Below are positions 16,497 through 25,442 of a DNA stretch of 64,000 nucleotides, one piece after another. Position 1 is the first letter of the stretch. Each line of letters starts with the position of its first letter. The stretch covers positions 617,967 to 681,966 of the forward strand of contig NZ_BRCF01000001.1 in assembly GCF_023707985.1 (NCBI RefSeq), written 5' to 3'. The position numbers were made by a program, and so were the translations under genes. The notes under the pieces are model-generated. The model was given only the letters and a program-made list of their open reading frames with translations. It was not told where the DNA came from and did not search any database. This stretch comes from Sporosarcina sp. NCCP-2716. GTDB lineage: Bacteria > Bacillota > Bacilli > Bacillales_A > Planococcaceae.

Positions 16497-17150
16497 TCAG
16501 CGGATATGCTGGTCGATGATCTCGAAAATATAGCGGATGGTCCGTTCGTGCGCTTCTTTCGGTGTCAAGTCGATCCTGTGATTCAGGTAACTGGTGAGCA
16601 TTCCCTGCCAGATCAGGATCGTCATCTCATTCAGCGAAAGGACTTTTTCAGGCTGGAGACTTCCTTCTTCGACAGCCCTCTTCAAAATCGGATTGCCCCG
16701 TTCATTGACATTCTGCTCAATCAGGCTGCGGCGGATCTCATCAGGGACATCCACCAGATCTGATGGATAGAACGCATAATATTTTTCCAGCAGGTTATCC
16801 GGATTATCCCCTAGGTCGCGGATGAACACCGTATGGAAGATGTTCGGGTTCCGGAACGAATACTCCGAAAAGCACAACCACGCTGTCCGGTATTGCTCAA
16901 GTGCGTTCTCCGTCTCCTCCATCCGCCGTGCGACTTCCTCGGTGTAGTCTTTCATGAGTCTCATCGAAGCGAAGAAGAGGAGATGGGAGAATTCATCGAA
17001 ATAATTATAGATTGTCGCACTGTTATAGCCTGCCCGGTCCGCCACTTTCCGGATGGTCACATTATGTGTACCTTCTTCCATGATGATCTCAGTCGCAGCT
17101 TCCACGAAGTATTTCCACATCCTGCTTTTTTGCAGCATCTTTTTGTCCAT
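16497..17150 (-). CDS. TetR-family regulator of the BCCT/CocE unit
   Basis: 217 residues from the ATG at 17148-17150 with AGAGAGGG upstream. HTH at about 20-55 (IIMEEGTHNVTIRKVADRA, GYNSATIYNYFDEFSHLL). The remainder is an all-helical ligand domain. It is divergent from the carrier gene at 17406, and its own -10 overlaps a perfect 12-bp palindrome, so it probably represses itself and the carrier/hydrolase unit until the substrate arrives. Not close enough to BetI to name. Confidence 0.88.
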   Translation of the reverse strand: MDKKMLQKSRMWKYFVEAATEIIMEEGTHNVTIRKVADRAGYNSATIYNYFDEFSHLLFFASMRLMKDYTEEVARRMEETENALEQYRTAWLCFSEYSFRNPNIFHTVFIRDLGDNPDNLLEKYYAFYPSDLVDVPDEIRRSLIEQNVNERGNPILKRAVEEGSLQPEKVLSLNEMTILIWQGMLTSYLNHRIDLTPKEAHERTIRYIFEIIDQHIR

Positions 17151-17223
17151 CGGTGTACCCTCTCTTTGTTTGCCAGTTGTGTTGGAACTTCCCTGTAAGT
17201 CAGTATACATGCAAATCTACCGC

Positions 17224-17252
17224 TTGTCATAGCCGATATATTCTGATACTAT
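17224..17252 (+). promoter_or_regulatory. promoter of the BCCT/CocE unit
   Basis: TTGTCA (17224-17229), 17-bp spacer, TACTAT (17247-17252). Confidence 0.6.
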
Positions 17253-17280
17253 GAACAAGTTCACAATGTAATCATGATTA
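17252..17280. promoter_or_regulatory. putative operators: two palindromes between facing promoters
   Basis: TGAAC-aa-GTTCA (17252-17263) and the perfect TAATCATGATTA (17269-17280). They lie at the start point of the carrier promoter and across the -10 of the regulator promoter. Confidence 0.55.
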
Positions 17281-17305
17281 TATTCCAAGCAAATACGGAT
17301 AGCAA
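17277..17305 (-). promoter_or_regulatory. promoter of the TetR regulator gene
   Basis: Minus strand TTGCTA (17300-17305), 17-bp spacer, perfect TATAAT (17277-17282). Confidence 0.65.
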
Positions 17306-17354
17306 TCATTAAATATGGATAGGTTGCTGCGGACGGTGAGAAGGGAGGAAAAGT

Positions 17355-17368
17355 TGAAAGCGTTCTCA
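17355..17368 (+). promoter_or_regulatory. cre site (CcpA)
   Basis: TGAAAGCGTTCTCA fits the consensus TGWAANCGNTNWCA at all fixed positions. About 100 bp downstream of the promoter, it would act as a roadblock during growth on preferred sugars. Confidence 0.75.
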
Positions 17369-17405
17369 CGTTGTGGTTACAGACAACTAAACAGGAGGTC
17401 ATTCA

Positions 17406-18917
17406 ATGCAAAAAGCAAAACTGGATCCATTTGTTTTCTATACTTCTATGATTTTCATCCTGCTGGCGACAGTCCTGCTCGTCGTTTTCCGCAATAGTGC
17501 GGAACCGGTGCTCGATGATGTGATGAGTTTCATCACTTTCAAGATGGACTGGGCATTCCAATTCCTGACGTTCGGCTTATTCATCTTCCTGATCTGGCTG
17601 GCATTCAGTAAATACGGCAAGATCAAACTGGGAGAAGGGAAGCCTGAGTTCTCAAGCTTCAGCTGGGGGGCGATGCTGTTCACCGCCGGTATGGGGACGA
17701 GCATCATGTACTGGTCGATGATCGAACCGATCTCCTATTTCGACGGCCCGCCATTCGGCATCGAGCCGGGGAGCCAGGAAGCGGCGGAGTGGGCGCTGAC
17801 TTACGGTCTGTTCCACTGGGGCATTTCTGCTTGGTCGCTGTATGCATTTCCGACAGTCGTCATCGCCTATTCGTACTTCGTCCGGAAGCGCCCTTCACTC
17901 AAAATCAGTACGGCTCTAAGCGGGGCGCTCGGGAAGTATTCGGAAGGCTGGGTGGCAAAACTGATCGATGTGCTCGTCATCTGGAGCCTTGTCGGCGGTC
18001 TCGGCACTTCACTCGGACTCGGGGTTCCGATGGTGTCCGCTGTAGTCGGCTCGATATTGAACATCGAACCTTCTCTTGGGATGGACGCAATCATCGTCAC
18101 ACTGATCACAATCATCTACTCGTCGAGTGCGTACTTAGGACTCCATAAAGGGATCCGCCGCCTCAGTGATATCAATATCTATTTGGCGGTCGCACTCGCG
18201 TTGTTCGTATTCATCGCCGGACCGACGTCATTCATCATGACGTATTTCTCGAACAGTTTTGGCATGATGCTGCAAAACTTCACGTTCATGAGCTTCCATA
18301 CCGATCCAATCGGCAAAGGAGGGTTCCCGCAAGGATGGACGGTATTCTACTGGGCATGGTTCTCGGCCACCGCGATGTTCATGGGGCTGTTCGTCGCCCG
18401 GATTTCGAAAGGCCGCACGCTGCGTGAATTGATCACTCATATGCTTCTGTGGGGCTCGATCGGCGGCTGGGTCTATTTCCTCGTATTCGGCGGCTACTCG
18501 ATGAACCTGCAGCTGCAGGGAATTGTCGACGTTGCGAAGACACTGGCCGACCAGGGCGGTCCGGCTGCGGTGGTGGATATTTTACGCTCGCTGCCGCTCG
18601 ATACCCTGCTGCTGCCATTCTTCGTGATTGTCGGTGTCATCTTCCTTTCGACATCGATGGACTCGGCGACTTATATTTTAGCGGCTGTCGCAACTAAGGA
18701 ATTGCAGCCGGGTGAAGACCCGGCACGCTGGCACCGGATGATCTGGGGGGCAGTGATGGCGATCCTATCGCTGTCGCTGCTGCTCATCGGCGGCTTGCGG
18801 GTGATCCAGACATCGGCCGTCGTCGTAGCCGTCCCGATTTTCATCATCTATCTGCTGCTCCTCGTGTCGCTTGTAAGGTGGCTGCGGCAAGATTATCCGA
18901 CAAGTAAACGTCAATAA
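17406..18917 (+). CDS. BCCT-family carrier, divergent (carnitine/choline-like branch)
   Basis: 503 residues, about 12 spans. The core glycine motif reads GMGTSIMYWSMIEPISYF rather than GMGIGLVFYGAAEP, and the tryptophan box reads FYWAWFSATAMFMGLFVAR, both different from the betaine carrier at 4097. ATG at 17406 with AGGAGG just upstream. The hydrolase gene starts 20 bp after its stop, so transport and hydrolysis of one compound are probably coupled. A cre site and TetR operators suggest catabolic use of a trimethylammonium-type ester or amide (inference). Confidence 0.87.
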   Translation: MQKAKLDPFVFYTSMIFILLATVLLVVFRNSAEPVLDDVMSFITFKMDWAFQFLTFGLFIFLIWLAFSKYGKIKLGEGKPEFSSFSWGAMLFTAGMGTSIMYWSMIEPISYFDGPPFGIEPGSQEAAEWALTYGLFHWGISAWSLYAFPTVVIAYSYFVRKRPSLKISTALSGALGKYSEGWVAKLIDVLVIWSLVGGLGTSLGLGVPMVSAVVGSILNIEPSLGMDAIIVTLITIIYSSSAYLGLHKGIRRLSDINIYLAVALALFVFIAGPTSFIMTYFSNSFGMMLQNFTFMSFHTDPIGKGGFPQGWTVFYWAWFSATAMFMGLFVARISKGRTLRELITHMLLWGSIGGWVYFLVFGGYSMNLQLQGIVDVAKTLADQGGPAAVVDILRSLPLDTLLLPFFVIVGVIFLSTSMDSATYILAAVATKELQPGEDPARWHRMIWGAVMAILSLSLLLIGGLRVIQTSAVVVAVPIFIIYLLLLVSLVRWLRQDYPTSKRQ

Positions 18918-18937
18918 ATCTTCAGGAGGTTTTTCAA

Positions 18938-20983
18938 TTGGTATTCAACGTACGAGAAACGAACAGAGTGATCCGCAACAAGTTCCCGCATGACGTCAAG
19001 GTGATGAAAGATGTCATGATCCCGCTGTCGGATGGAACGCAGCTCGCGGCGCAGATCTGGCTGCCGGAAGACGCGGAGAAAAATCCCGTACCCGCAATCC
19101 TCGAGTACCTGCCGTACCGGAAAAACGAATTCACTGCACTGCGCGATTCGCTGCGTCACCCGTATTTCGCTGGTCACGGCTATGCGAGCATCCGGGTCGA
19201 CATCCGGGGGACCGGTGATTCGGACGGAATCCTGTATGACGAATACTTGAAGCAGGAACAGGACGACGCACTTGAGGTGCTGGACTGGATCGGGCAGCAG
19301 CCATGGGCTGAAGGCGGCGTCGGCATGATCGGCAAATCTTGGGGAGGATTCAACGGCCTGCAGATCGCCGCAAGGAAGCACCCGGCCCTGAAAACGATCA
19401 TCACACTCTGTTCGACGGATGACCGCTATGCGGACGATGTGCATTACAAAGGGGGCGCAATGCTCGCTTCCGATATGCTCTGGTGGGCCTCGACGATGTT
19501 CGCGTACAATGCGCGGCCGCAGTTCCCGGAAGCGCGCGGGGAATCTTGGCGGGAGAACTGGCTCGAGCGGATGGAACTGACGCCGCCCTATGCCGAGGAA
19601 TGGGTCCGCCATCAGCGTCGTGACGCCTACTGGAAACATGGTTCCGTCATCGAGAACTATGAAGATATTACAATACCTGTCTATGCAGTCGGCGGCTGGG
19701 CAGACGGCTATACAAATGCAATCCCGCGTCTGCTGAGCGGACTGAAGGGGCCGAGGAAAGGGCTGATCGGACCTTGGGCGCATGAGTATCCTGAAATGGC
19801 TGTGCCCGGCCCGCAGATCGGTTTCTTGCAGGAAGCGGTCCGCTGGTGGGACGAATGGCTGAAAGGCGAAAAAACAGGCATTATGGACGAACCGATGCTG
19901 CGAGTCTACATGCAGGACAGCGTGCCGCCGCAGACCGAGTATATGCACAGACCGGGTCACTGGGCAGCCGAAGCGCAATGGCCGCCTGCAGATCTCAAGG
20001 AGAAGAAGCTGTTCCTGAATGGCAGGATGCTGAGCGGGACGGCGGGCAATTCGGACGTCATCGTCTCGTCCGTCCAGCAGCACGGCCTGTACGCCGGCGT
20101 ATTCTGCCCGTTCGGCCAGCCGGGAGACCTTCCTGCTGATCAGCGGATCGAGAACGGCATGGCGACTGTGTTCGACGGGGAACCGGCGGAACAAGATGAA
20201 GCGATCCTCGGGGAACCGGAATTCCGCTGCCGGATTACGCCTGACAAAAAGGCGGCACATTTGGTCGTCCGTCTGAACGACGTGGCGCCTGACGGGTCTT
20301 CCACACGGGTCACATGGGGTGTGCTGAATCTGACACACCGTAACAGCGACGAGGATCCAAGTTACCTGGAACCCGGCAAGCCGGTAGATGTCACTGTCAA
20401 GATGAATGTCATCGGCCATACACTGCAGCGAGGCCACCACTGGCAGCTCGCCATTTCGCCGAATTACTGGCCGCATATTTGGCCATTCCCGGAAGCGGTG
20501 ACGTTCTCTGTCGAGACATCCGAGCAGACAGCCCTCGTTCTGCCGCTGCGGGAGCCGAAACAGCTGGACCGGGAACTGAAACCGTTCGCCCAGCCGGAAA
20601 CCGCACTTGTGCTCGACAAGGATATACTGCGGGAAGCGGGACGGACGCGTGAAGTCAAACAGGATGCCGCAACAGGTGTCTGGGTACTGGACGATTTCTC
20701 CGATGAAGGCAAGCGGAAGCTGCACGTCAACGGTCTGGAATACGGAAGTACAAACCGCAATGTCTATACGATCCGGGAAAACGATCCGCTGAGTGCCCGT
20801 GTGCAATGTGATTGGACGCTGAGCGTCGGAAAAGGGGACTGGCAGACATATCTCGAGACGAAAAGTGTCATGTCCGCCGACGAAACGCATTATCACTTGG
20901 TGAACGAACTGAAAGCATGGGAGAACGGCCGCGAAGTGTTCTCCAAAACATGGAACGAAAAGATCAAGCGCGACTTTACGTAA
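18938..20983 (+). CDS. CocE/NonD-family hydrolase (alpha/beta, X-Pro peptidase S15-like)
   Basis: 681 residues from a TTG with AGGAGGT at 18924-18930. The hydrolase core holds the nucleophile elbow GKSWGG (Ser about 133), an Asp in GGWADGYTN (about 255) and a His in IGPWAHEYP (about 281); the C-terminal third is the jelly-roll domain seen in cocaine esterase and X-Pro dipeptidyl peptidases. No signal peptide, so cytoplasmic. It forms an operon with the BCCT carrier; likely cleaves an imported ester or amide. Exact substrate unknown. Confidence 0.88.
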   Translation: MVFNVRETNRVIRNKFPHDVKVMKDVMIPLSDGTQLAAQIWLPEDAEKNPVPAILEYLPYRKNEFTALRDSLRHPYFAGHGYASIRVDIRGTGDSDGILYDEYLKQEQDDALEVLDWIGQQPWAEGGVGMIGKSWGGFNGLQIAARKHPALKTIITLCSTDDRYADDVHYKGGAMLASDMLWWASTMFAYNARPQFPEARGESWRENWLERMELTPPYAEEWVRHQRRDAYWKHGSVIENYEDITIPVYAVGGWADGYTNAIPRLLSGLKGPRKGLIGPWAHEYPEMAVPGPQIGFLQEAVRWWDEWLKGEKTGIMDEPMLRVYMQDSVPPQTEYMHRPGHWAAEAQWPPADLKEKKLFLNGRMLSGTAGNSDVIVSSVQQHGLYAGVFCPFGQPGDLPADQRIENGMATVFDGEPAEQDEAILGEPEFRCRITPDKKAAHLVVRLNDVAPDGSSTRVTWGVLNLTHRNSDEDPSYLEPGKPVDVTVKMNVIGHTLQRGHHWQLAISPNYWPHIWPFPEAVTFSVETSEQTALVLPLREPKQLDRELKPFAQPETALVLDKDILREAGRTREVKQDAATGVWVLDDFSDEGKRKLHVNGLEYGSTNRNVYTIRENDPLSARVQCDWTLSVGKGDWQTYLETKSVMSADETHYHLVNELKAWENGREVFSKTWNEKIKRDFT

Positions 20984-20991
20984 CTCAACAG

Positions 20992-21028
20992 GCCGATCCG
21001 CATGCATGATTTCAGCGGGTCGGCTTTT
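20992..21028 (+). terminator. terminator of the BCCT/CocE unit
   Basis: GCCGATCCGC (20992-21001) with GCGGGTCGGC (21015-21024), one G.U pair, then T4. Confidence 0.7.
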
Positions 21029-21126
21029 AACCGTACTTCAAGCAGGGTCATCCGATTGTTTAGCGAACAGGGCTTTCAGGGAATACTCGGTAAGAGAAGC
21101 CAAAAGAAACCCGAGGAGGTGGCGTT

Positions 21127-21480
21127 TTGGAACAGCCAACATCGCTTGAACAATTTTGTGAGTCCGCTGCCCGGCTCGGAGGAAAGCCGCAGGGACTGCT
21201 CGTCAGCCAGTCAGATTACACGCCGGAAGAGCCGATCGTATCCGATGAGGATACTTCAGGCGGCGTCAACATGCAGATCGTCCGGCTGCTCGCCTGTACG
21301 GACGAAGCGGCGGTCTACTGGGCGGAACCGATCTATGACAGCGGGGAACTGGAACAGATGAATATCAAACTGCAAGCGCTTGAGAAGTTCCCGCGATCAG
21401 TCGTCACGGAAGAGGAGCTGTCTGACAAGATGAAAGAAAAAGGGATCGAGGAAAACAGCATCCAACAGGAAACCGACTGA
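21127..21480 (+). CDS. hypothetical protein, 117 residues
   Basis: TTG start at 21127 behind GAGGAGGT (21113-21120). Acidic, soluble product starting MEQPTSLEQFCESAARLGG, with no membrane span, signal or recognised domain. It is followed by a hairpin/T-run and then the helicase gene in the same direction, so it may share transcription with it. No function proposed. Confidence 0.7.
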   Translation: MEQPTSLEQFCESAARLGGKPQGLLVSQSDYTPEEPIVSDEDTSGGVNMQIVRLLACTDEAAVYWAEPIYDSGELEQMNIKLQALEKFPRSVVTEEELSDKMKEKGIEENSIQQETD

Positions 21481-21524
21481 CAAGAACGAGTCTTTTCTCA
21501 CTCGCAGTCGGAGCCCGAATCGTT

Positions 21525-21530
21525 TATAAT
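21525..21530 (+). promoter_or_regulatory. possible -10 upstream of the helicase leader terminator
   Basis: TATAAT at 21525-21530 without a convincing -35. If used, the transcript would meet the terminator at 21555-21587 before the helicase gene. Confidence 0.3.
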
Positions 21531-21554
21531 GAAGATAAGGGAATTTCACAGACA

Positions 21555-21587
21555 GGTTCAGCCATTCCACATGGCTGACCTTTTTTT
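21555..21587 (+). terminator. terminator between 21127 gene and helicase
   Basis: GGTTCAGCCAT (21555-21565, one bulged T) with ATGGCTGACC (21571-21580), then T7. Only 23 bp separate it from the helicase start, with no visible promoter between. Confidence 0.8.
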
Positions 21588-21610
21588 ACGGACGGAAAGA
21601 AGTGAACAGC

Positions 21611-24600
21611 ATGAACCGTACTACATATGAGGATATCGTGACATGTGAACTGACGATGACGTCAAGCGCCAGGAAAGGAATCGAAAAAGTAGCGCGTGAT
21701 GAACACGCGTTTTTTGCGATCCAGAAAACGTTCATCGTCCATATCGAAAAGCGGCCAGAAAACCAGCATGGCAATGCGTCGTTCTCCTTCTTCTTCGATA
21801 ACGAGGAGAACGGAAAGCTGATGAGCACCCTCGACAACCGGGTCGCCGTTCTCGACTGCATCGTAAAAAATGACGGATTCCTCGCTGTCGGTTTCCATGT
21901 GAGGGGAAGGCGGGAGCCGGCCGCAACGAACCGCAGGCTGCGGGCGACGGTCAGGTTCCGTCCGGGCAAAAGTACTGGTCGTGCACTTCCGATCGAATTC
22001 GCGGCGCTGCTCCGTGAACTGCCGGTGGCCGAGAAACGTTCCGACTATGTAAAAAAACGGATCGGCGGCTGGGAAGGCTATTTGCGCATTATGGAGAAAA
22101 ACGCGGATGTGGAAGATATCCAAGCCGCGGTGCAATCCGTATCCCTCAGCCAGGATTTCCAGAAACTCACCGTGAACGTGAACGGGGTGCCACAGAAGTC
22201 ATGGAAAGGATTGCCTGGATTCGCTGCCAAGTTCAGCGAAGCAGGCACCGATCTCGGAAACGTCACAGCTGTGAACCGCAAAACGAATGAAGTGGAGATC
22301 AGCCTGAAGCCGGCTGCGATCCAGCAAGCCCGCAAGACCGGTTTCCGCGGAAATGGGTTCAAAATGCTGTCATTCAGCAACTTTGCCGAACTCAGCCAGG
22401 TGAGGAGACTTCGGAACGGATTCAAAGACTTGCAGGACGGGCTCGCTGCAAATGCCAACTTGGAAATGATCCTGTTCGAAGAACGTCCTGTCGTCAAGAT
22501 CACGAACCGGCGCACGCCGCTCGAGTTCGATACCGTCCTGAACGAATTCCAGGAAGAAGCGGTCACCGGGGCGATGAATGCAAGTGACGTTTTTGTGATC
22601 CAAGGTCCTCCAGGCACCGGGAAGACGACGGTCATCTCGGAAATCTGCAACCAAGCCGTGAAAGCCGGCCTTCGCACATTGGTGGCGTCCCAGGCAAACC
22701 TGGCTGTCGACAATGCTTTAGGCCGCCTTCTCCACAATTCCGATATCCGTATTTTGCGGTACGGCAGGACAGAGAGTATCGAAGAGGAAGGGCGCAAGTA
22801 CATCGAAGAGAATGTCGCCGAGCATTGGCGTCAGCAGACAATTGAAACGACGGAAGCAGCTCTTTCGGAGCACAGTACGATGCAAGAAACACTGTCAGCA
22901 GAACTCCAGAGTATCGAAGGCCGTATCGGCTCAATGGAAGCTGAAAAAGAGCAGCTGCTGATCCTCCTGGCCGTCTGGAAGGAAAAGCAAGAAGAGAAGA
23001 AGGCTCTCGCGACGGCAATGAAAGAGGGTCAAAGAGAGCTGCACAGCCTGTCGCTCGAATCCGAGAAAGCTGCAGGCAGCACGAACGAACTGGAACGGAA
23101 ACGGACGAAAATGGAGCAGGCAATGGCGGAATTGGAAGACAAGCTCGGCGCCCTGCCGGAGTCTGCGGTCCCGGAAACGGAATTGAAGGAAGAGCAGGAG
23201 CGTCTCCGCTTGCGGATCGAACTTCTGAAGAATGCCCGGTCAGCAGCTGCATTGGAGGAACAGGCAGCAGCCATGCGCACGGATCTCGAGTATCTCCAGC
23301 GTGAATATGACGATGCGATCCGGCTAATGGACCAAGTGCAGGAAGCCGCCAAGCTGAATGACCTGAATGATTTGCTGGACGGCGTTTCCTACACGCCTGC
23401 ACGAGAAGTCGAGCAGATGATGATCACACTGATCCGCCGAATCGACGCAATCCAGGAGGCAGGAGGGGAATCGGGCGCTTCCGAATGGACGGAACTGCTG
23501 ACCCGGACGGATAAAGCAATCACCATGGTGACGGACATTCTCCACCAGCATCATTTCCAGAACCGGATCGTCACGCCGACAGGATACCGGAGCCGCCACT
23601 CGCTCGCTTCCATCCAGCAAACCGTGAACCGTGTCGGCCGCTATCTCGTACAGCCGAACGTCAAGGAGATATTGCGGTCGACGTCCTTTTCCGTGGAAGC
23701 CTACGACTGTCTTGAAAACTTGACGAAAGCGGTCAGCCTGCTGCATGACCGGCGCAATTTCATCCGCGCATTTCTGACGGAAGCCGCCTCGACAGCCGAC
23801 CTGTTCCGATCCATCAAAGAACGCGTCTGTGCCGATCAAGCTATGAAAGCGCAAAAACTGTCGGAGGAACTTGCCGAGAAGTCGGTAGCTTCCGAGCGTC
23901 TGAACGGACAGCTCGCAGAAATACGGCGGGCCGGCGGAGAAGTATCGGGCACGTCGCTCACCGATGTCCTGGCAGCCGCGGAGCAGTCGTACATGGACAT
24001 TACCGGGCAGCTGTCTTCAGCCAGCCGCGTCGAAGCTGAGCGGAATCAGGCACTTTCAGAATTACGTGAGCTCCAGGACAGCCACGGCAAGCTCGATGCA
24101 CAGCTTGAAGAGAAACGTTTGCTGATTTCCCGGCTTGAGGAAGCCCAAGTGACTGCCCGTCAGGCGGCCGAAGAGATGAACAGAAGGTCCGGTGAGCTTG
24201 ATAAGGCTCTGGCGGAAGACCCATCGGTCCGTCTTGCCGAGTTGGAACGTGAGCTTGCAGCGGCTGATCAGCAAGCTGTTGAAATCGGGAAGCAGCTCGA
24301 GCATCTGCCGCTCATCCAGTCCCTGCAGACTCAGTGGCATTCCATGCTGCGCGACGCGAGCCCTTATGATCTCGATGAAATCCGTAAACTGTATGTCAAG
24401 CATGCGAACGTCATCGGGACGACCTGCGTCGCGTCCGCGCGCAAGGAGTTCGCCGAAGAGTATCCGCAATTCGACCTCGTCATCATCGACGAAGTGTCGA
24501 AAGCGACTCCTCCTGAATTGCTGCTGCCGATGCTTAAAGGGAAGAAGATCATCCTTGTCGGCGATCACCATCAGCTGCCGCCGCTCGTCGGGCAGGAGAC

Positions 24601-25426
24601 GATGGAAGAATTCCTGGAGGAGCTGCCGGAAGATACGGAAAAACGGGAAATGGAAAAACTCCTGAAGGAATCACTGTTCGAACGGCTGTTCCGCACGCTG
24701 CCGAAGCAGAATAAGACGATGCTCGGCAAACAGTACCGTATGCACGAAAACATCATGCAGACGATCACGCCGTTCTATAACGAAAACGGCTATGCGCTGA
24801 CGTGCGGACTGACGGACTCGGATGCGGCACGGACACATGGACTGGAAACCCGTCTCGTCAAGACGGAAAACCATCTGCTGTGGCTCGATATGCCGAATAC
24901 TCCGCCGTATTTCGAAGCGAAACCGAATGGCGGCACGAGCCGATACAACGACAGTGAACTGACCGCGATCCGGCAGCTGCTGGAAGAGATGGAGGAAGGG
25001 ACGGCTGCCGCCATTGCAAAAGGCATCCTCCCGCATGGAACGAAAAAGAAGGTCGGCGTCATCAGCTTCTACGGCGAACAGGTGAAACGGATAGACCGTC
25101 TCCTCCAAGAGGACATCCAGCCCGAGCATCTCGAGTTCAGGACAGGCTCTGTCGATAAATTCCAGGGGATGGAGATGGACATCATCATCGTCAGTTTCGT
25201 CCGGAATCACGGGGAGCCTTCCGGTGATATCGGATTCGCGAAAGACTATCGCCGCCTGAACGTCGCGCTGTCGCGTGCCAAGGAACTGCTCGTCATCGTC
25301 GGCAGTTCCGCCATGTTCACCGAAAAGCCGAAGCAGGAGTCCGTCCGGTCGATGTACCGGCGGCTGTATGAAACGGTTGAGCGCCAGAACGGCCTCCGTT
25401 CACCCGCGGAACCGGTCCGGAACTGA
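21611..25426 (+). CDS. large SF1 (Upf1/DNA2-like) helicase with coiled-coil insertion
   Basis: 1271 residues from the ATG at 21611; an in-frame GTG at 21602 is too close to GGAAAG (21594-21599). After an N-terminal region of about 320 residues come helicase motifs: I QGPPGTGKTT (about 330), II VIIDEVSKA (about 960), III GDHHQLPPL (about 985), IV KQYRMHENIM, V VDKFQGMEMD and VI RRLNVALSRAKE. Between motifs Ia and II lies roughly 500 residues of Glu/Lys/Leu-rich coiled coil, far longer than in housekeeping relatives. Motif II is DEVS rather than DEAS/DEAQ. Likely 5'-3' nucleic-acid translocase. A partner gene follows after 16 bp. Confidence 0.88.
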   Translation: MNRTTYEDIVTCELTMTSSARKGIEKVARDEHAFFAIQKTFIVHIEKRPENQHGNASFSFFFDNEENGKLMSTLDNRVAVLDCIVKNDGFLAVGFHVRGRREPAATNRRLRATVRFRPGKSTGRALPIEFAALLRELPVAEKRSDYVKKRIGGWEGYLRIMEKNADVEDIQAAVQSVSLSQDFQKLTVNVNGVPQKSWKGLPGFAAKFSEAGTDLGNVTAVNRKTNEVEISLKPAAIQQARKTGFRGNGFKMLSFSNFAELSQVRRLRNGFKDLQDGLAANANLEMILFEERPVVKITNRRTPLEFDTVLNEFQEEAVTGAMNASDVFVIQGPPGTGKTTVISEICNQAVKAGLRTLVASQANLAVDNALGRLLHNSDIRILRYGRTESIEEEGRKYIEENVAEHWRQQTIETTEAALSEHSTMQETLSAELQSIEGRIGSMEAEKEQLLILLAVWKEKQEEKKALATAMKEGQRELHSLSLESEKAAGSTNELERKRTKMEQAMAELEDKLGALPESAVPETELKEEQERLRLRIELLKNARSAAALEEQAAAMRTDLEYLQREYDDAIRLMDQVQEAAKLNDLNDLLDGVSYTPAREVEQMMITLIRRIDAIQEAGGESGASEWTELLTRTDKAITMVTDILHQHHFQNRIVTPTGYRSRHSLASIQQTVNRVGRYLVQPNVKEILRSTSFSVEAYDCLENLTKAVSLLHDRRNFIRAFLTEAASTADLFRSIKERVCADQAMKAQKLSEELAEKSVASERLNGQLAEIRRAGGEVSGTSLTDVLAAAEQSYMDITGQLSSASRVEAERNQALSELRELQDSHGKLDAQLEEKRLLISRLEEAQVTARQAAEEMNRRSGELDKALAEDPSVRLAELERELAAADQQAVEIGKQLEHLPLIQSLQTQWHSMLRDASPYDLDEIRKLYVKHANVIGTTCVASARKEFAEEYPQFDLVIIDEVSKATPPELLLPMLKGKKIILVGDHHQLPPLVGQETMEEFLEELPEDTEKREMEKLLKESLFERLFRTLPKQNKTMLGKQYRMHENIMQTITPFYNENGYALTCGLTDSDAARTHGLETRLVKTENHLLWLDMPNTPPYFEAKPNGGTSRYNDSELTAIRQLLEEMEEGTAAAIAKGILPHGTKKKVGVISFYGEQVKRIDRLLQEDIQPEHLEFRTGSVDKFQGMEMDIIIVSFVRNHGEPSGDIGFAKDYRRLNVALSRAKELLVIVGSSAMFTEKPKQESVRSMYRRLYETVERQNGLRSPAEPVRN

Positions 25427-25442
25427 CAAGGAGGTCTGACCT

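Noticed and set aside
18911-21007. 698-codon open frame on the minus strand
   Set aside because: It is fully antisense to the CocE hydrolase, which has a catalytic triad, ribosome site and operon context; the minus-strand product has no domain and a Cys/His/Arg-rich shadow composition.
22632-23402. 256-codon minus-strand open frame in the helicase coiled coil
   Set aside because: Antisense to repetitive Glu/Lys-rich codons; no start signal.
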